From Candidatus Poribacteria bacterium (lineage in GTDB: Bacteria > Poribacteria > WGA-4E > WGA-3G): a stretch of DNA of 46,200 nucleotides. The notes under the pieces are model-generated. The model saw only the letters and a program-made list of their open reading frames with translations, was not told where the DNA came from and ran no database searches. Of the stretch, positions 1 to 7,566 are shown piece by piece. Positions within the stretch are counted from its first letter, which is position 1; the number at the start of each line of letters is the position of its first letter. The stretch covers positions 52,075 through 98,274 of the forward strand of contig VXPE01000054.1 of the NCBI GenBank assembly GCA_009839745.1, read 5' to 3'. A program made the position numbers and the translations under genes.

Positions 1-209
1 AAGGCGGTAACGATTTTTAATAGAAGAGTATGTCCGACTATTCCCAGCGCGCCCAGACGTTCGGTTCCATGTTTTTAACTATTGCTCCTGGGCTGTGCTC
101 CATTACATTACGCACAGGTTTTTGGCTAATTTCATGCTGCATTCAAGGCGGTAACGATTTTTAATAGAAGAGTATGTCCGACTATTCCCAGCGCGCCCAA
201 ACGTTCGGT
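1..209. repeat. 65-bp direct duplication of a PhyH gene 3' end, with spacer
   Basis: Bases 1-65 and 145-209 are the same sequence with one mismatch (position 56 versus 200). The second copy contains the last nine codons and stop of the PhyH gene that starts at 1006; the first copy repeats that gene end as an orphan fragment reading NVWARWE-stop on the minus strand. The 79 bp between them resembles one end of the dispersed intergenic repeat seen elsewhere (compare 30225-30260: cctgtgcgtaa, then gagccca and catagtttaaaa). The duplication may continue left of the window. It is either a 144-bp tandem duplication or the scar of a repeat insertion. Confidence 0.8.
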
Positions 210-1006
210 GTGACATAGCCTTCGTCAATATACGGATCTTCGCCTGCGACAGTAACAACACCGCGATAATTCCGCTGCCCCTTCCAACCTAACCATGATG
301 CCGTTGAACAGTAGTGACTCACCAGAATTCGCCGGAATGTATCGCTTCGATTCTTTTTGGAGCGGTGCAAGAGGTAACCGTTGAAAAAGAGAACGCTACC
401 GGCTGACATCTCAATCGGGATTTCGTCTGTGTCATCAAAGCCAGCGGCTTCATGACAACTGTCGAATTCGTGGCGTTTGTTGTGTGGGAAACGGTCATAA
501 ATTACACCCGAACGATGGCTGTTCGGCAGAACCCAGAGACACCCGTTTTCAATCGTAGCATCATCTAATGTAATCCAGACACCGATTAGCGATCGATCAC
601 GTGTCGGAATCGGGTGCTCGTCCTGATGCCATGGATTCCCCGTATGCCCCGGCACCTTGCCTAACATCATTGACTGCATACATTTCACACCCCCCTCCCA
701 AAACGGGATGTGTGCGCCGACGATCACTCGGAGGATTTCACAAATTGTTGGATGTTCAATGTAACGCCGAACCAATGAGCTAAAGACATGGGGTTCGCCG
801 ACACACATAATTCTATCCAAAACTTCCATTTCACGGGCTGTCTCCGGCATGGGTGGGATCGCCTCACACGGGTAATCTCCACGAAAGATTTTCAGCATCT
901 CTGCTTTCAGGTCATCGCATTCTCCCGGCGTAATGAGATCTGGAAGCAGTAAATATCCATCATTGATGTATGATTTTGCCCAAAGATTGGACTGCTCTTG
1001 TACCAT
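182..1006 (-). CDS. Phytanoyl-CoA dioxygenase (PhyH) family oxygenase
   Basis: Predicted Fe(II)/2-oxoglutarate-dependent hydroxylase of the PhyH superfamily, 274 residues, a usual length. The facial triad is visible: H127-x-D129 in NPWHQDE and the distal H214 in GYLLHRS, followed by Arg residues (about 220-226) suited to binding 2-oxoglutarate. No signal peptide, so cytoplasmic. The start codon ATG at 1006 has an AGGAGG Shine-Dalgarno about 11 nt upstream. It is the last gene of a minus-strand run (ZIP transporter, glycosidase-like protein, lipoprotein, PhyH). It belongs to a different subgroup from the two near-identical PhyH genes at 6620 and 17624. The substrate cannot be told; PhyH paralogues act on very varied small molecules. 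Its 3' end is duplicated at the window edge. Confidence 0.88.
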   Translation of the reverse strand: MVQEQSNLWAKSYINDGYLLLPDLITPGECDDLKAEMLKIFRGDYPCEAIPPMPETAREMEVLDRIMCVGEPHVFSSLVRRYIEHPTICEILRVIVGAHIPFWEGGVKCMQSMMLGKVPGHTGNPWHQDEHPIPTRDRSLIGVWITLDDATIENGCLWVLPNSHRSGVIYDRFPHNKRHEFDSCHEAAGFDDTDEIPIEMSAGSVLFFNGYLLHRSKKNRSDTFRRILVSHYCSTASWLGWKGQRNYRGVVTVAGEDPYIDEGYVTPNVWARWE

Positions 1007-1019
1007 TTTTTACTTCTGT

Positions 1020-1062
1020 CCTCCTGGACATCGTTCCACTTCGTTTCACGATGGTTTCTGGT
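1020..1062. repeat. Short repeat shared with the GMC oxidoreductase start region
   Basis: The stretch containing ggacatcgttccacttcg, then cacgatggttt, recurs at about 16180-16212 with one or two changes. Here it is the 5' leader of the PhyH gene. At the second site it overlaps the start codon region of the GMC oxidoreductase. This suggests a dispersed element placed directly upstream of unrelated genes. The rest of the gap (1063-1194) shows nothing recognisable. Confidence 0.6.
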
Positions 1063-1194
1063 GAAGGTGCAGCCCGGTAAAGAAACCGCTCGGTCTTAGC
1101 AAAAAGCTGCCTAAAAGGAGTGGAAGGCAGTCAAGAAGCGATTATTTAAAGAGCGTTTTCACCCAGTGTCATCGGAGGTTGGAATCGTCGTGGA

Positions 1195-2295
1195 TTATTC
1201 TGCCCGGATAATGCGCCACGTCTCCGCTTCATTCGCGAAAACCAACGTTAATTTGCCAGATGTCTGTTCCACCTGACCGTTCTCTTTCGGTGCATATTGC
1301 AACGTGTAGTCCCCTGTTACAATCGCTGTATCGTCAACAATGTTCGGATGGATGTCAACATCGGTCAGTGTCATGTCAATCTGATGATAGACCTGAAAAA
1401 AGTGTGCCGCCTTTGTTTTAACGTCTTGGTATGTGCGACCATTGGAGAGATACGCTTCCGAAAAACAGGACATAACCTGTGTTAGGTCGGACATGTCGTA
1501 TCCGAGTTCATATTGGTTTAGGACGCGCTGAATAATCTCTTTGATCGTTGGTTCGGTTTGCGGTTCACCTTCCTGTGTCTCTGTTGCTACAGGATGCGCC
1601 ATTGATTCCGGTGGAATCCCTTGTGCGATCTGCTTGAGCGTATGGACCTCTGGAGCGGCATACCCCCAAACCTCCAATTCCATAACACGTGCAATACCGT
1701 CTACTTCATACACAGGTCGCCTGCCTGCCATGTGCTGGTAGTTGCGCACTGTATCATTTGAAGAAACGGGAACGAGCCGTATTTTGCTCGCAATTAGGCG
1801 TTGGTGGACTTCATGAACCCGCTTCCCTTTGGTATTATCTCGCGCTGTATACTGCTTATCTTTGGTATCGCCTGATGGAATAAGCCCCCACCCCGTGCCG
1901 TGCCAATACTCAATTCGATAGTCCTTCAACCCGAATTGCGGTGCGGGATATTCCTCGGAGTCGATTGTCCACATAACAATCTCACGAATATCGACCGGTT
2001 TCGCGAGCGTCACGGACACATAAGGACGCTTATTCAGATCTGAAGTGCGTAGATGTTCTAAACTGCTCCCCCACCCACTCCCTTCATCCCATGTCTCGGA
2101 GTTGGTATCACCATCAATAACCTCTTCTGCGCGATGGTTGGGAACGGATTGTGAGGCATGCGCGGTTGCTCCGTTTCGGTTCAGCGCGAAATTGATGAGA
2201 GGGGGTGGGGGCTTTAAAAGATGTTCTTGAAAAGTTTGTGATTTACAACCCATCACTGAAAGTAAGAGTGTCAGACATACACATATACGAAGCAT
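1195..2295 (-). CDS. Lipoprotein with discoidin-like and NTF2/SnoaL-like domains
   Basis: A 366-residue exported lipoprotein. The N-terminus has a short hydrophobic stretch ending in SVMGC, a good lipobox with the lipidated Cys at residue 17. Residues about 35-210 look like an F5/8 type C (discoidin) galactose-binding fold: ALNRNGATAHASQSV, then IDGDTNSETWDEGSGWGS and SVTLAKPVDIREIVMW. Residues about 250-366 resemble an NTF2/SnoaL-like domain that ends in TLVFANEAETWRIIRAE. The discoidin part probably binds carbohydrate at the outer surface; the role of the second domain is unknown. A perfect Shine-Dalgarno (AAGGAGG) precedes the ATG. It lies 19 bp after the glycoside-hydrolase-like gene, so the two are probably co-transcribed and may act on the same polysaccharide. 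Confidence 0.75.
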   Translation of the reverse strand: MLRICVCLTLLLSVMGCKSQTFQEHLLKPPPPLINFALNRNGATAHASQSVPNHRAEEVIDGDTNSETWDEGSGWGSSLEHLRTSDLNKRPYVSVTLAKPVDIREIVMWTIDSEEYPAPQFGLKDYRIEYWHGTGWGLIPSGDTKDKQYTARDNTKGKRVHEVHQRLIASKIRLVPVSSNDTVRNYQHMAGRRPVYEVDGIARVMELEVWGYAAPEVHTLKQIAQGIPPESMAHPVATETQEGEPQTEPTIKEIIQRVLNQYELGYDMSDLTQVMSCFSEAYLSNGRTYQDVKTKAAHFFQVYHQIDMTLTDVDIHPNIVDDTAIVTGDYTLQYAPKENGQVEQTSGKLTLVFANEAETWRIIRAE

Positions 2296-2314
2296 CTTTA
2301 ACCTCCTTCTTATT

Positions 2315-4882
2315 TCACCGTAACACTGCTAAACGTCCGAATGTCTGTGCTGTCTGGTCTCCGACGACAGCACGTATCCTGAAAAAATAGACACCATTGG
2401 CAAGCAATATACCGTCAGCGTCTCGGGCATCCCACATAAATTCGTTGTAGCCTTCATTCCCAGAAGCCCCTTTCAAGATATTCACGACCCGTCCGGATGT
2501 GGTGTAAATTTTAACAGAAACTTCATCTGCATCCAACGATAATTGATAGGTAAACGTTGTTTCTTCTTTCAGAGGATTCGGATAGTTGTGAACATCCCAA
2601 ATTCGGAAAGGGGTTTCCTCGGGTGAGAAACCCGCATCGTGTTTCTGGAGCGTTTTATAATCGAAACTCGTTAACCAAGCAACTTCTGCGTTTAAGGCAC
2701 TCAGTAACTCTGCTTCAATCGTCCGGTGCGAATACCCGAAGAGCGGGATAAATTCCTCAATCCCTCTAATATGTGGTTGTATAGACTTTGAAAATTCTAT
2801 TGCACTCGTGATTTTTGAACGGATCGTTTCTTCCGTCCCGGGTTCATAGCCGAGTGCTATTGCTTCCACCAACTTGGCTCGACTTTCAAAGAAAAGCACC
2901 CAGAGTTCCATCAAGCGAACGGCATCTCGTAAATCCTCGGTCGCTTCCACATCAAAAGGTTCTGCGATCTCACTCGCTACTCGCATCTCGTTTGCGGCTT
3001 GCTGTTGTGGTGCCAAAAGTGCAGTGAACCGATTTACGGCGAGTCTTGCGATGTCCAGTTCTGGGATAGCCAACGTATCTTCAACAGCCCGCGGTCCAAT
3101 CAAGGTCCAGAACCGTGTTGCGAGTCCAGCAGAGCCGCTGCCATAAGTGCCCCCAACGGTCAAGGATCCAGCATAATCTGAGAAATAACTTGCCATGTTC
3201 CATCCGTTGACTCGCAAGGCGCTGAGAATGTGTGCCGCGGCTTCGGGGTTTCCGTATCGGGCTACCAACTCATTTCGGAGGAGTTGATAATGGTCAAGAT
3301 TGATATCCCAATTGAGACTTGCGCTGACAAGCCGATCAAGGTATCCTAACCCTTGTGTTGCGCCTTGGACAGTAAACCCCCCGAGTCCGACGACTTCGGG
3401 GTTATTGGCAAGTTGTCGGACACCTTGCACGAACAGATCGCTCTCCAGCATCCAGAACGGCATTACCTCCTCTACTTCATGCGAAAGGACTATAAAACGG
3501 TGTCCGATTTCTCCGAGTGCCCTCACTTGTGGGATCGGCACGCCTGCACTTGCGACGGGTTCGCCATCAGCGCCCCATTTCCGCGAGAAAATAGTGCCTT
3601 TCGGTAACTGCTGTGCATAAACGCCTGCGGCATCTTTGAGCCAACTGCTGTCATACCCGGAAATATAAAATTTGAAGTCTGGACGTATCTCCCGTGCAGC
3701 ACTGATAATCGTAAAGTAGACTTGCCAAAGTTTTGCTTGTCCCTGTTCCGTTCTATCACCACATTCAGGACAATCACAGCCGCGGGTCTCATATCCCCAA
3801 GAACGTAGATGAAAACCCGCAAGCGCAGGATAGGTGCGCACGATCGCCTGTGTCAGCTCCCGCGCGAGCGTATGAAACTCGGGTTTAGACCAACAGAAGG
3901 GTCGATAAGATACTTCATTGCGAGACGCACCGTAAAGCACCGCCGGTCCAAGGACATCAGGACGCTGTTGAATCAATGCCTCTGTCGGTTCACCCGTTAC
4001 ATACATGAAAAGATAGGCATCAATCCCGCGTTGTTTGAGTGCCTTAAACCGATCTTGTAGTGTTGTAATGCGTTCTCGCCGTTGTCCTATCGGTTCATCC
4101 TGCAAGGCTTCAAAGGCAGGCGTGTCAACGTATTTAAACGCCGTTCCGAATCCATCTTCAATACCCGTGCCTGTCCATACCCCCTCGCCCCCACTCATGT
4201 TGATACGGTGGCGTGCGAGCCAATCAGGATCCTCTATCTCCAACACAGCACGCACAGGATAAAATGGCGATGAGGTTTCATTCATGAACGGCACGAGCAG
4301 TGCTTGCGCCTTGGCAACCGGTAACTCTGAATGGACAGGTTGTAAACCCGTTAACGCCGTAATACAGTTTTCTATGAAAGCGTAGGCACCATAAATCACA
4401 CCTCTCTCGGTGTGCGCCGTCACAACAATGACGATCTCTCTGCCGACCTCTACTGTTTTGATACGATACCCTTCGTCTCCGAGTTCTTTTGCCAATGTCA
4501 ATTCTACATTCGCCTGTAATCCTGCGATCGTTGGATTCGACTTTGGAGTGCCGATTACAATCACGGTTTGTGTTTCCGTTTGTTGGCGATTGGTCCGGAT
4601 GTCGAGTGTGGCACCTGTGAATTGCTGGATGAAGAATTGGATTTCAGTAGCTGCGAACTGCTCCTGTTCCGAGGCGTTCGCACCCACCTGAAGCGTCGCC
4701 CTCGGTTCACCGGATACTGCAATCGGAATTTGATCACTCCTCGCTGGCAGGACGCACACGACACTACAGAAGATTGCCGTCATTAGAATAGCTATCAGTG
4801 GGCCCGCTGAAAACCGATTGCTAACTGTTGATGGTTTCCAATGCACCGATGGTTTCCATTTAGTGAAAATGTTCACCCTCAA
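2315..4882 (-). CDS. Secreted glycoside-hydrolase-like protein with FlgD/T9SS-type C-terminal domain
   Basis: About 855 residues. After a hydrophobic signal segment (about 27-48) comes a domain like the N-terminal domain of alpha-glucuronidases/GH20 enzymes (about 50-190, including VIYGAYAFIE). A probable TIM-barrel region follows, with the GCDCPECGD cysteine motif seen in DUF4838/GH-like proteins, and a helical region. The last ~90 residues are a FlgD-Ig/T9SS-like module (NYPNPLKEETTFTYQL, then VYFFRIRA). The likely role is extracellular binding or cleavage of glycans; no catalytic pair can be assigned with confidence. The start is uncertain: the longest reading begins at TTG 4882 and overlaps the ZIP gene stop by 23 bp, with GTG 4876 as an alternative, so translational coupling is likely. 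Confidence 0.7.
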   Translation of the reverse strand: MRVNIFTKWKPSVHWKPSTVSNRFSAGPLIAILMTAIFCSVVCVLPARSDQIPIAVSGEPRATLQVGANASEQEQFAATEIQFFIQQFTGATLDIRTNRQQTETQTVIVIGTPKSNPTIAGLQANVELTLAKELGDEGYRIKTVEVGREIVIVVTAHTERGVIYGAYAFIENCITALTGLQPVHSELPVAKAQALLVPFMNETSSPFYPVRAVLEIEDPDWLARHRINMSGGEGVWTGTGIEDGFGTAFKYVDTPAFEALQDEPIGQRRERITTLQDRFKALKQRGIDAYLFMYVTGEPTEALIQQRPDVLGPAVLYGASRNEVSYRPFCWSKPEFHTLARELTQAIVRTYPALAGFHLRSWGYETRGCDCPECGDRTEQGQAKLWQVYFTIISAAREIRPDFKFYISGYDSSWLKDAAGVYAQQLPKGTIFSRKWGADGEPVASAGVPIPQVRALGEIGHRFIVLSHEVEEVMPFWMLESDLFVQGVRQLANNPEVVGLGGFTVQGATQGLGYLDRLVSASLNWDINLDHYQLLRNELVARYGNPEAAAHILSALRVNGWNMASYFSDYAGSLTVGGTYGSGSAGLATRFWTLIGPRAVEDTLAIPELDIARLAVNRFTALLAPQQQAANEMRVASEIAEPFDVEATEDLRDAVRLMELWVLFFESRAKLVEAIALGYEPGTEETIRSKITSAIEFSKSIQPHIRGIEEFIPLFGYSHRTIEAELLSALNAEVAWLTSFDYKTLQKHDAGFSPEETPFRIWDVHNYPNPLKEETTFTYQLSLDADEVSVKIYTTSGRVVNILKGASGNEGYNEFMWDARDADGILLANGVYFFRIRAVVGDQTAQTFGRLAVLR

Positions 4883-5606
4883 ATCCCTGAAAGAAATAGA
4901 TAACGCAAAAGGTTAAGACGAAGCTGATGACGAAAAGCACTTTGGCAAAACGACTCAAACCGGTCTTTGCGGTGGTATAGTTGCCACGAAATCCGTCCAT
5001 TACGACGTGTAAGAGCGTGCCGATAGCGAATGCTGTCAGGTAGTCTGTCAATTCACCGAAAGCCCCACGGAGGAGTTGCTCCCCGAGCGCTGCTCCAACA
5101 ACCGGTCCAAGTATCAGCGGTGTCAGTCGAATGAGTGCCTTAACAAAAGTCTGATTTCGCAGGAGCGCGACGGCGATAAGCGTTCCGACGGGTAAGCGAT
5201 GGATCAATATGCCGAACGCGAGCGCGCCGCCGAGCATCTCCTCTCTCGCAGCGATAACCAAATTAAGTCCATCTGCCAGTGAGTGCAACGATAGCCCAAG
5301 AACGGTTAAGTTGAGGCCCCATCTTTTGTCTGTGCTGTTTGTGTGCCGCTCCGTGTCCGCGTGTTGATGTGTCGTGAGATGTTCTATTGCCGAAATTAAG
5401 AAAAACCCGCCCCACATCACAAGGATCGTGATGTAACCGACCTTGTCGTAAAGGTGTATCATCATCGCTAAGACGATACCGAGTACTGCGCCCGCCGTCA
5501 ATCCAAAAATGTGTCTGAAATGTCGCTGCTGTCCTCGTGAAACAAAAGCGATTCCCGCCCCAAGTGGAACCGTCGCCACCGCAATTGCCAGATAGAATAT
5601 AAGCAT
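4860..5606 (-). CDS. ZIP family divalent metal transporter
   Basis: Integral inner-membrane protein of 248 residues, close to the usual ZIP length, with about eight hydrophobic segments. The two metal-binding ZIP helices are recognisable: HSLADGLNL (family form HNxxDG) and HRLPVGTLIAVAL (family form H-x-x-P-E-G, here with Val for Glu). A His-rich loop (HLTTHQHADTERH) lies between early transmembrane segments, as is common. It should import Zn2+, Fe2+ or Mn2+; specificity cannot be read. The missing Glu is unusual and could alter metal choice. It has its own strong promoter that places the transcription start at or beside the ATG, and it is the first gene of the minus-strand run. Confidence 0.85.
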   Translation of the reverse strand: MLIFYLAIAVATVPLGAGIAFVSRGQQRHFRHIFGLTAGAVLGIVLAMMIHLYDKVGYITILVMWGGFFLISAIEHLTTHQHADTERHTNSTDKRWGLNLTVLGLSLHSLADGLNLVIAAREEMLGGALAFGILIHRLPVGTLIAVALLRNQTFVKALIRLTPLILGPVVGAALGEQLLRGAFGELTDYLTAFAIGTLLHVVMDGFRGNYTTAKTGLSRFAKVLFVISFVLTFCVIYFFQGFEGEHFH

Positions 5607-5612
5607 AATGCA

Positions 5613-5641
5613 AGTATAACAGACTTCAGATCGTAATGCAA
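5613..5641 (-). promoter_or_regulatory. Sigma-70-like promoter of the ZIP gene, probably leaderless
   Basis: On the minus strand, TTGCAT (5641-5636), a 17-bp spacer, then TATACT (5618-5613). Counting 6-8 nt from the -10 box puts the start of transcription at or next to the A of the ATG (5606). No Shine-Dalgarno fits between, so the mRNA may be leaderless. The same hexamers with the same spacing occur at 34803-34831. Confidence 0.6.
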
Positions 5642-5644
5642 TTC

Positions 5645-5850
5645 TTTAATTTTACCTTGCGGTTCGGTCAGGTGCGTTGGGGTCTGAAAGTACCTATCCG
5701 TCCGCCGCTCCGCTTACGGGCTACGCGTTTAGATTTACCGTTTTTCCACTAAAACTTCCAATCCCGTAGCGATGGGGTCCCCCCTGACTGTCTTAACCGA
5801 AAATCCGTAAGGATAATGGACGCAGCGGCTCAGGCACAATAAATTAAAAA
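5645..5850. repeat. Dispersed intergenic repeat, family A
   Basis: Copy of the most common repeat in the window. The left end carries tttaattttaccttgcgg then ttcggtcagg. The middle carries the paired motif ccgccgctccgcttacgggct. The right end reads ccgtaaggataatgg, then cgcagcggctcagg and aataaattaaaaa. Similar right ends occur at 16269-16315 and 20300-20350. Bases 5851-5888 are unremarkable A/T-rich sequence before the next promoter. Confidence 0.75.
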
Positions 5851-5888
5851 TCCACTTTCAAATTGCTGGACGGATTTATTTTTTTTGC

Positions 5889-5917
5889 TTGACGCGTTTT
5901 CACATTAATGTTAAAAT
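5889..5917 (+). promoter_or_regulatory. Sigma-70-like promoter
   Basis: TTGACG (5889-5894), 17-bp spacer, TAAAAT (5912-5917) on the plus strand. It predicts transcription from about 5924, giving a leader of about 98 nt before the ATG at 6022. This argues against an upstream ATG at 5908, which would lie inside the promoter. Confidence 0.65.
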
Positions 5918-5973
5918 TTTCTTCCGATAGATACGACTTAGCACGAACCAAACCCGAAGTAGGTGTTACGTTT

Positions 5974-6004
5974 ATAATTTGCTATATGCATAATTTGCTA
6001 TATG
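5974..6004 (+). repeat. Tandem 15-bp repeat in a 5' leader
   Basis: ataatttgctatatg occurs at 5974-5988 and again at 5990-6004, a period of 16 bp. It lies between the promoter at 5889 and the Shine-Dalgarno of the gene at 6022. Because it is downstream of the promoter, it could bind a repressor or act in the RNA; this is inference. Confidence 0.6.
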
Positions 6005-6021
6005 GTAGAGGATTAATAGAA

Positions 6022-6459
6022 ATGTTAGACAAAATTTTTGATGCTATTATTGGATTTATGCTTAATCGAGACTTGGAAAAAGAGGTCGGCATTCGGCATA
6101 AGTTATTGAAAGGTAAAGTATTACAGATTCCCTCAAAAATCTTAGATAGATTCATTGATTTTATGATAAGTACTCGATACGCTTACTACGTAAAGATGCG
6201 AAGTAATATGCTCGAGGGGGGTGTTGTTGAGATGCCCTCAAATATCTTTGATTGGAAAGCACTTGAACGCACCAGTGGCTATCTACGCGTCTACATGGAA
6301 GACTGCCACGATCAGTTCAAAGAAGAGTATGACGGGAACTTCCTTGATGAAGATTTTAAAGAATGGTTCCATCATTTTCATGTTGAACGTCCAGCGCGTA
6401 AAGCGGCGAAAAAATCTGTTTCCGAGGCTTTACTCGCGGACGATTTGCCGAGGGTTTGA
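6022..6459 (+). CDS. Small protein of unknown function with an internal repeat
   Basis: I do not recognise a family. I chose the ATG at 6022 (145 residues) because AGAGGA lies 6-10 nt upstream and the promoter at 5889-5917 excludes the longer reading. Seen in the protein: two similar blocks about 50 residues apart, LLKGKVLQIPSKILD and MLEGGVVEMPSNIFD, suggesting an internally duplicated unit; an acidic and aromatic C-terminal half (DEDFKEWFHHFH); no signal peptide and no clear transmembrane helix. Codon use is more A/T-rich than its neighbours, which hints at acquisition. It stands alone between two repeats and is followed by a long hairpin. Confidence 0.55.
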   Translation: MLDKIFDAIIGFMLNRDLEKEVGIRHKLLKGKVLQIPSKILDRFIDFMISTRYAYYVKMRSNMLEGGVVEMPSNIFDWKALERTSGYLRVYMEDCHDQFKEEYDGNFLDEDFKEWFHHFHVERPARKAAKKSVSEALLADDLPRV

Positions 6460-6472
6460 AGCTAAAGTTCTA

Positions 6473-6509
6473 AGATGCCGGGAGTCGCGAGAATGTTAAA
6501 CCGGCATCT
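6473..6509 (+). terminator. Long hairpin after the gene at 6022
   Basis: Perfect 9-bp inverted repeat AGATGCCGG (6473-6481) and CCGGCATCT (6501-6509) around a 19-nt loop, 13 nt after the stop codon. There is no T-run directly after it, so it may be a weak terminator or an RNA-stabilising structure. Confidence 0.4.
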
Positions 6510-6619
6510 CATCATAAGTTCGTCCGTTTAGTTTTCTTCCTGTTTTCGATTTACGTTTGCCGCCCCACTGTTTAAAGAAAAACGGCACGTTGGCATCTGC
6601 ACAAAGGAAAATTAAAAGA

Positions 6620-7438
6620 ATGGAATTCGTCCAGTTGACAGACGCACAACGTGAGGAATTTGAGGAGAACGGATACCTTATCGTGCGGTCGGTACTTGAC
6701 AGCGACATGATAGATCGTTTGACTGAGGCAGGAGACCGACTCATGGTGTCGTTTGAATACAATGGCTACTATGCGCATAAGCGGGACGGTTTGGTGCAGG
6801 AGCCTGTCTTCGCAGAACTCACATCGCAGACAACAGCGATTCCCTTAATCATCCAACTGCTTGGCACAAATATCCATATCACGAATACTGCACTCATCTA
6901 CAAACACCCACAACCGCCTGAGCAACTGGAGAGCCGTGGATGGCATCGAGATGCGGGTATATTTTTAGACCTCGGATACAAGAATTGCCCACGCGTCGGC
7001 TTGAAAGTCGGCTACTGTTTGACGGATTTCACCGTGCCGAATTCTGGTGGGACGCTGTTTGTTCCAAAAAGCCATCTATCCGACGAACCGTTGGGTATCC
7101 CTGAAGGCGAAATTGATCCAATCGAACCCTGCGATGAACCCGTCTTGCGTGCAGGCGATGCGTTTTTCTTTGAAAACCGAATCTATCACGCCGCCGGTGT
7201 CAACTTTACGGAGAATGTCGCTAAGGTTGTTATCTACGGATACCACTACGCATGGCTCAAGCCGGAACCTTATTTATTATATTACAACGACACACTGCAA
7301 CCTGAAGCGTCGGTGATGGAGAACCTTGACGATCTTGGCAATCAATTTCTTGGTGGCGGCGGGGGTGCAGCGGCGGCGTGGGCAGCAGCACATAATTTGC
7401 AGTTTGAGGAAGTCCCACACGTCGTGACAATTTTTTAA
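6620..7438 (+). CDS. Phytanoyl-CoA dioxygenase (PhyH) family oxygenase
   Basis: Predicted Fe(II)/2-oxoglutarate-dependent oxygenase, 272 residues, cytoplasmic. The iron ligands are H109-x-D111 (GWHRDAG) and H190 (RIYHAAG). It is a close paralogue of the gene at 17624: the two share the opening MEFVQLT and the block LGTNIHITNTALI. The start at 6620 is set by AAAGGAAAATTAAAAGA directly before ATG, a variant of the leader shared by many genes here. The gene ends ATT-TTT-TAA, where the stop lies in the end of the repeat that follows. Gly- and Ala-rich residues (QFLGGGGGAAAAWAAAHN) near the C-terminus match a less extreme segment in the paralogue. Substrate unknown. Confidence 0.88.
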   Translation: MEFVQLTDAQREEFEENGYLIVRSVLDSDMIDRLTEAGDRLMVSFEYNGYYAHKRDGLVQEPVFAELTSQTTAIPLIIQLLGTNIHITNTALIYKHPQPPEQLESRGWHRDAGIFLDLGYKNCPRVGLKVGYCLTDFTVPNSGGTLFVPKSHLSDEPLGIPEGEIDPIEPCDEPVLRAGDAFFFENRIYHAAGVNFTENVAKVVIYGYHYAWLKPEPYLLYYNDTLQPEASVMENLDDLGNQFLGGGGGAAAAWAAAHNLQFEEVPHVVTIF

Positions 7439-7566
7439 TTTTCCTTGCGGTTAAATGAAGCAGTCTGAACACTGAAGTTTTTCGCCTTAGAGTCGCCCTC
7501 CATTTCATTACGGGCTTAGTTCCAGCTAGTAAAAAAAGATAGAGAGCCCGTTTTCGCTGACTCCTG
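7433..7566. repeat. Family A intergenic repeat between convergent genes
   Basis: It begins tttaattttccttgcggtt at the stop of the PhyH gene and has the central motif gccctccatttcattacggg. It fills the gap to the stop of the convergent amidohydrolase. Confidence 0.65.

Noticed and set aside
3300-3620. Plus-strand open frames inside the glycoside-hydrolase-like gene
   Set aside because: They are antisense frames without ribosome-binding sites or family-like sequence; the minus-strand protein explains the region.
5908-6021. Longer start (ATG 5908) for the small orphan gene
   Set aside because: It lies inside the predicted promoter and lacks a Shine-Dalgarno; ATG 6022 has AGAGGA at good spacing.
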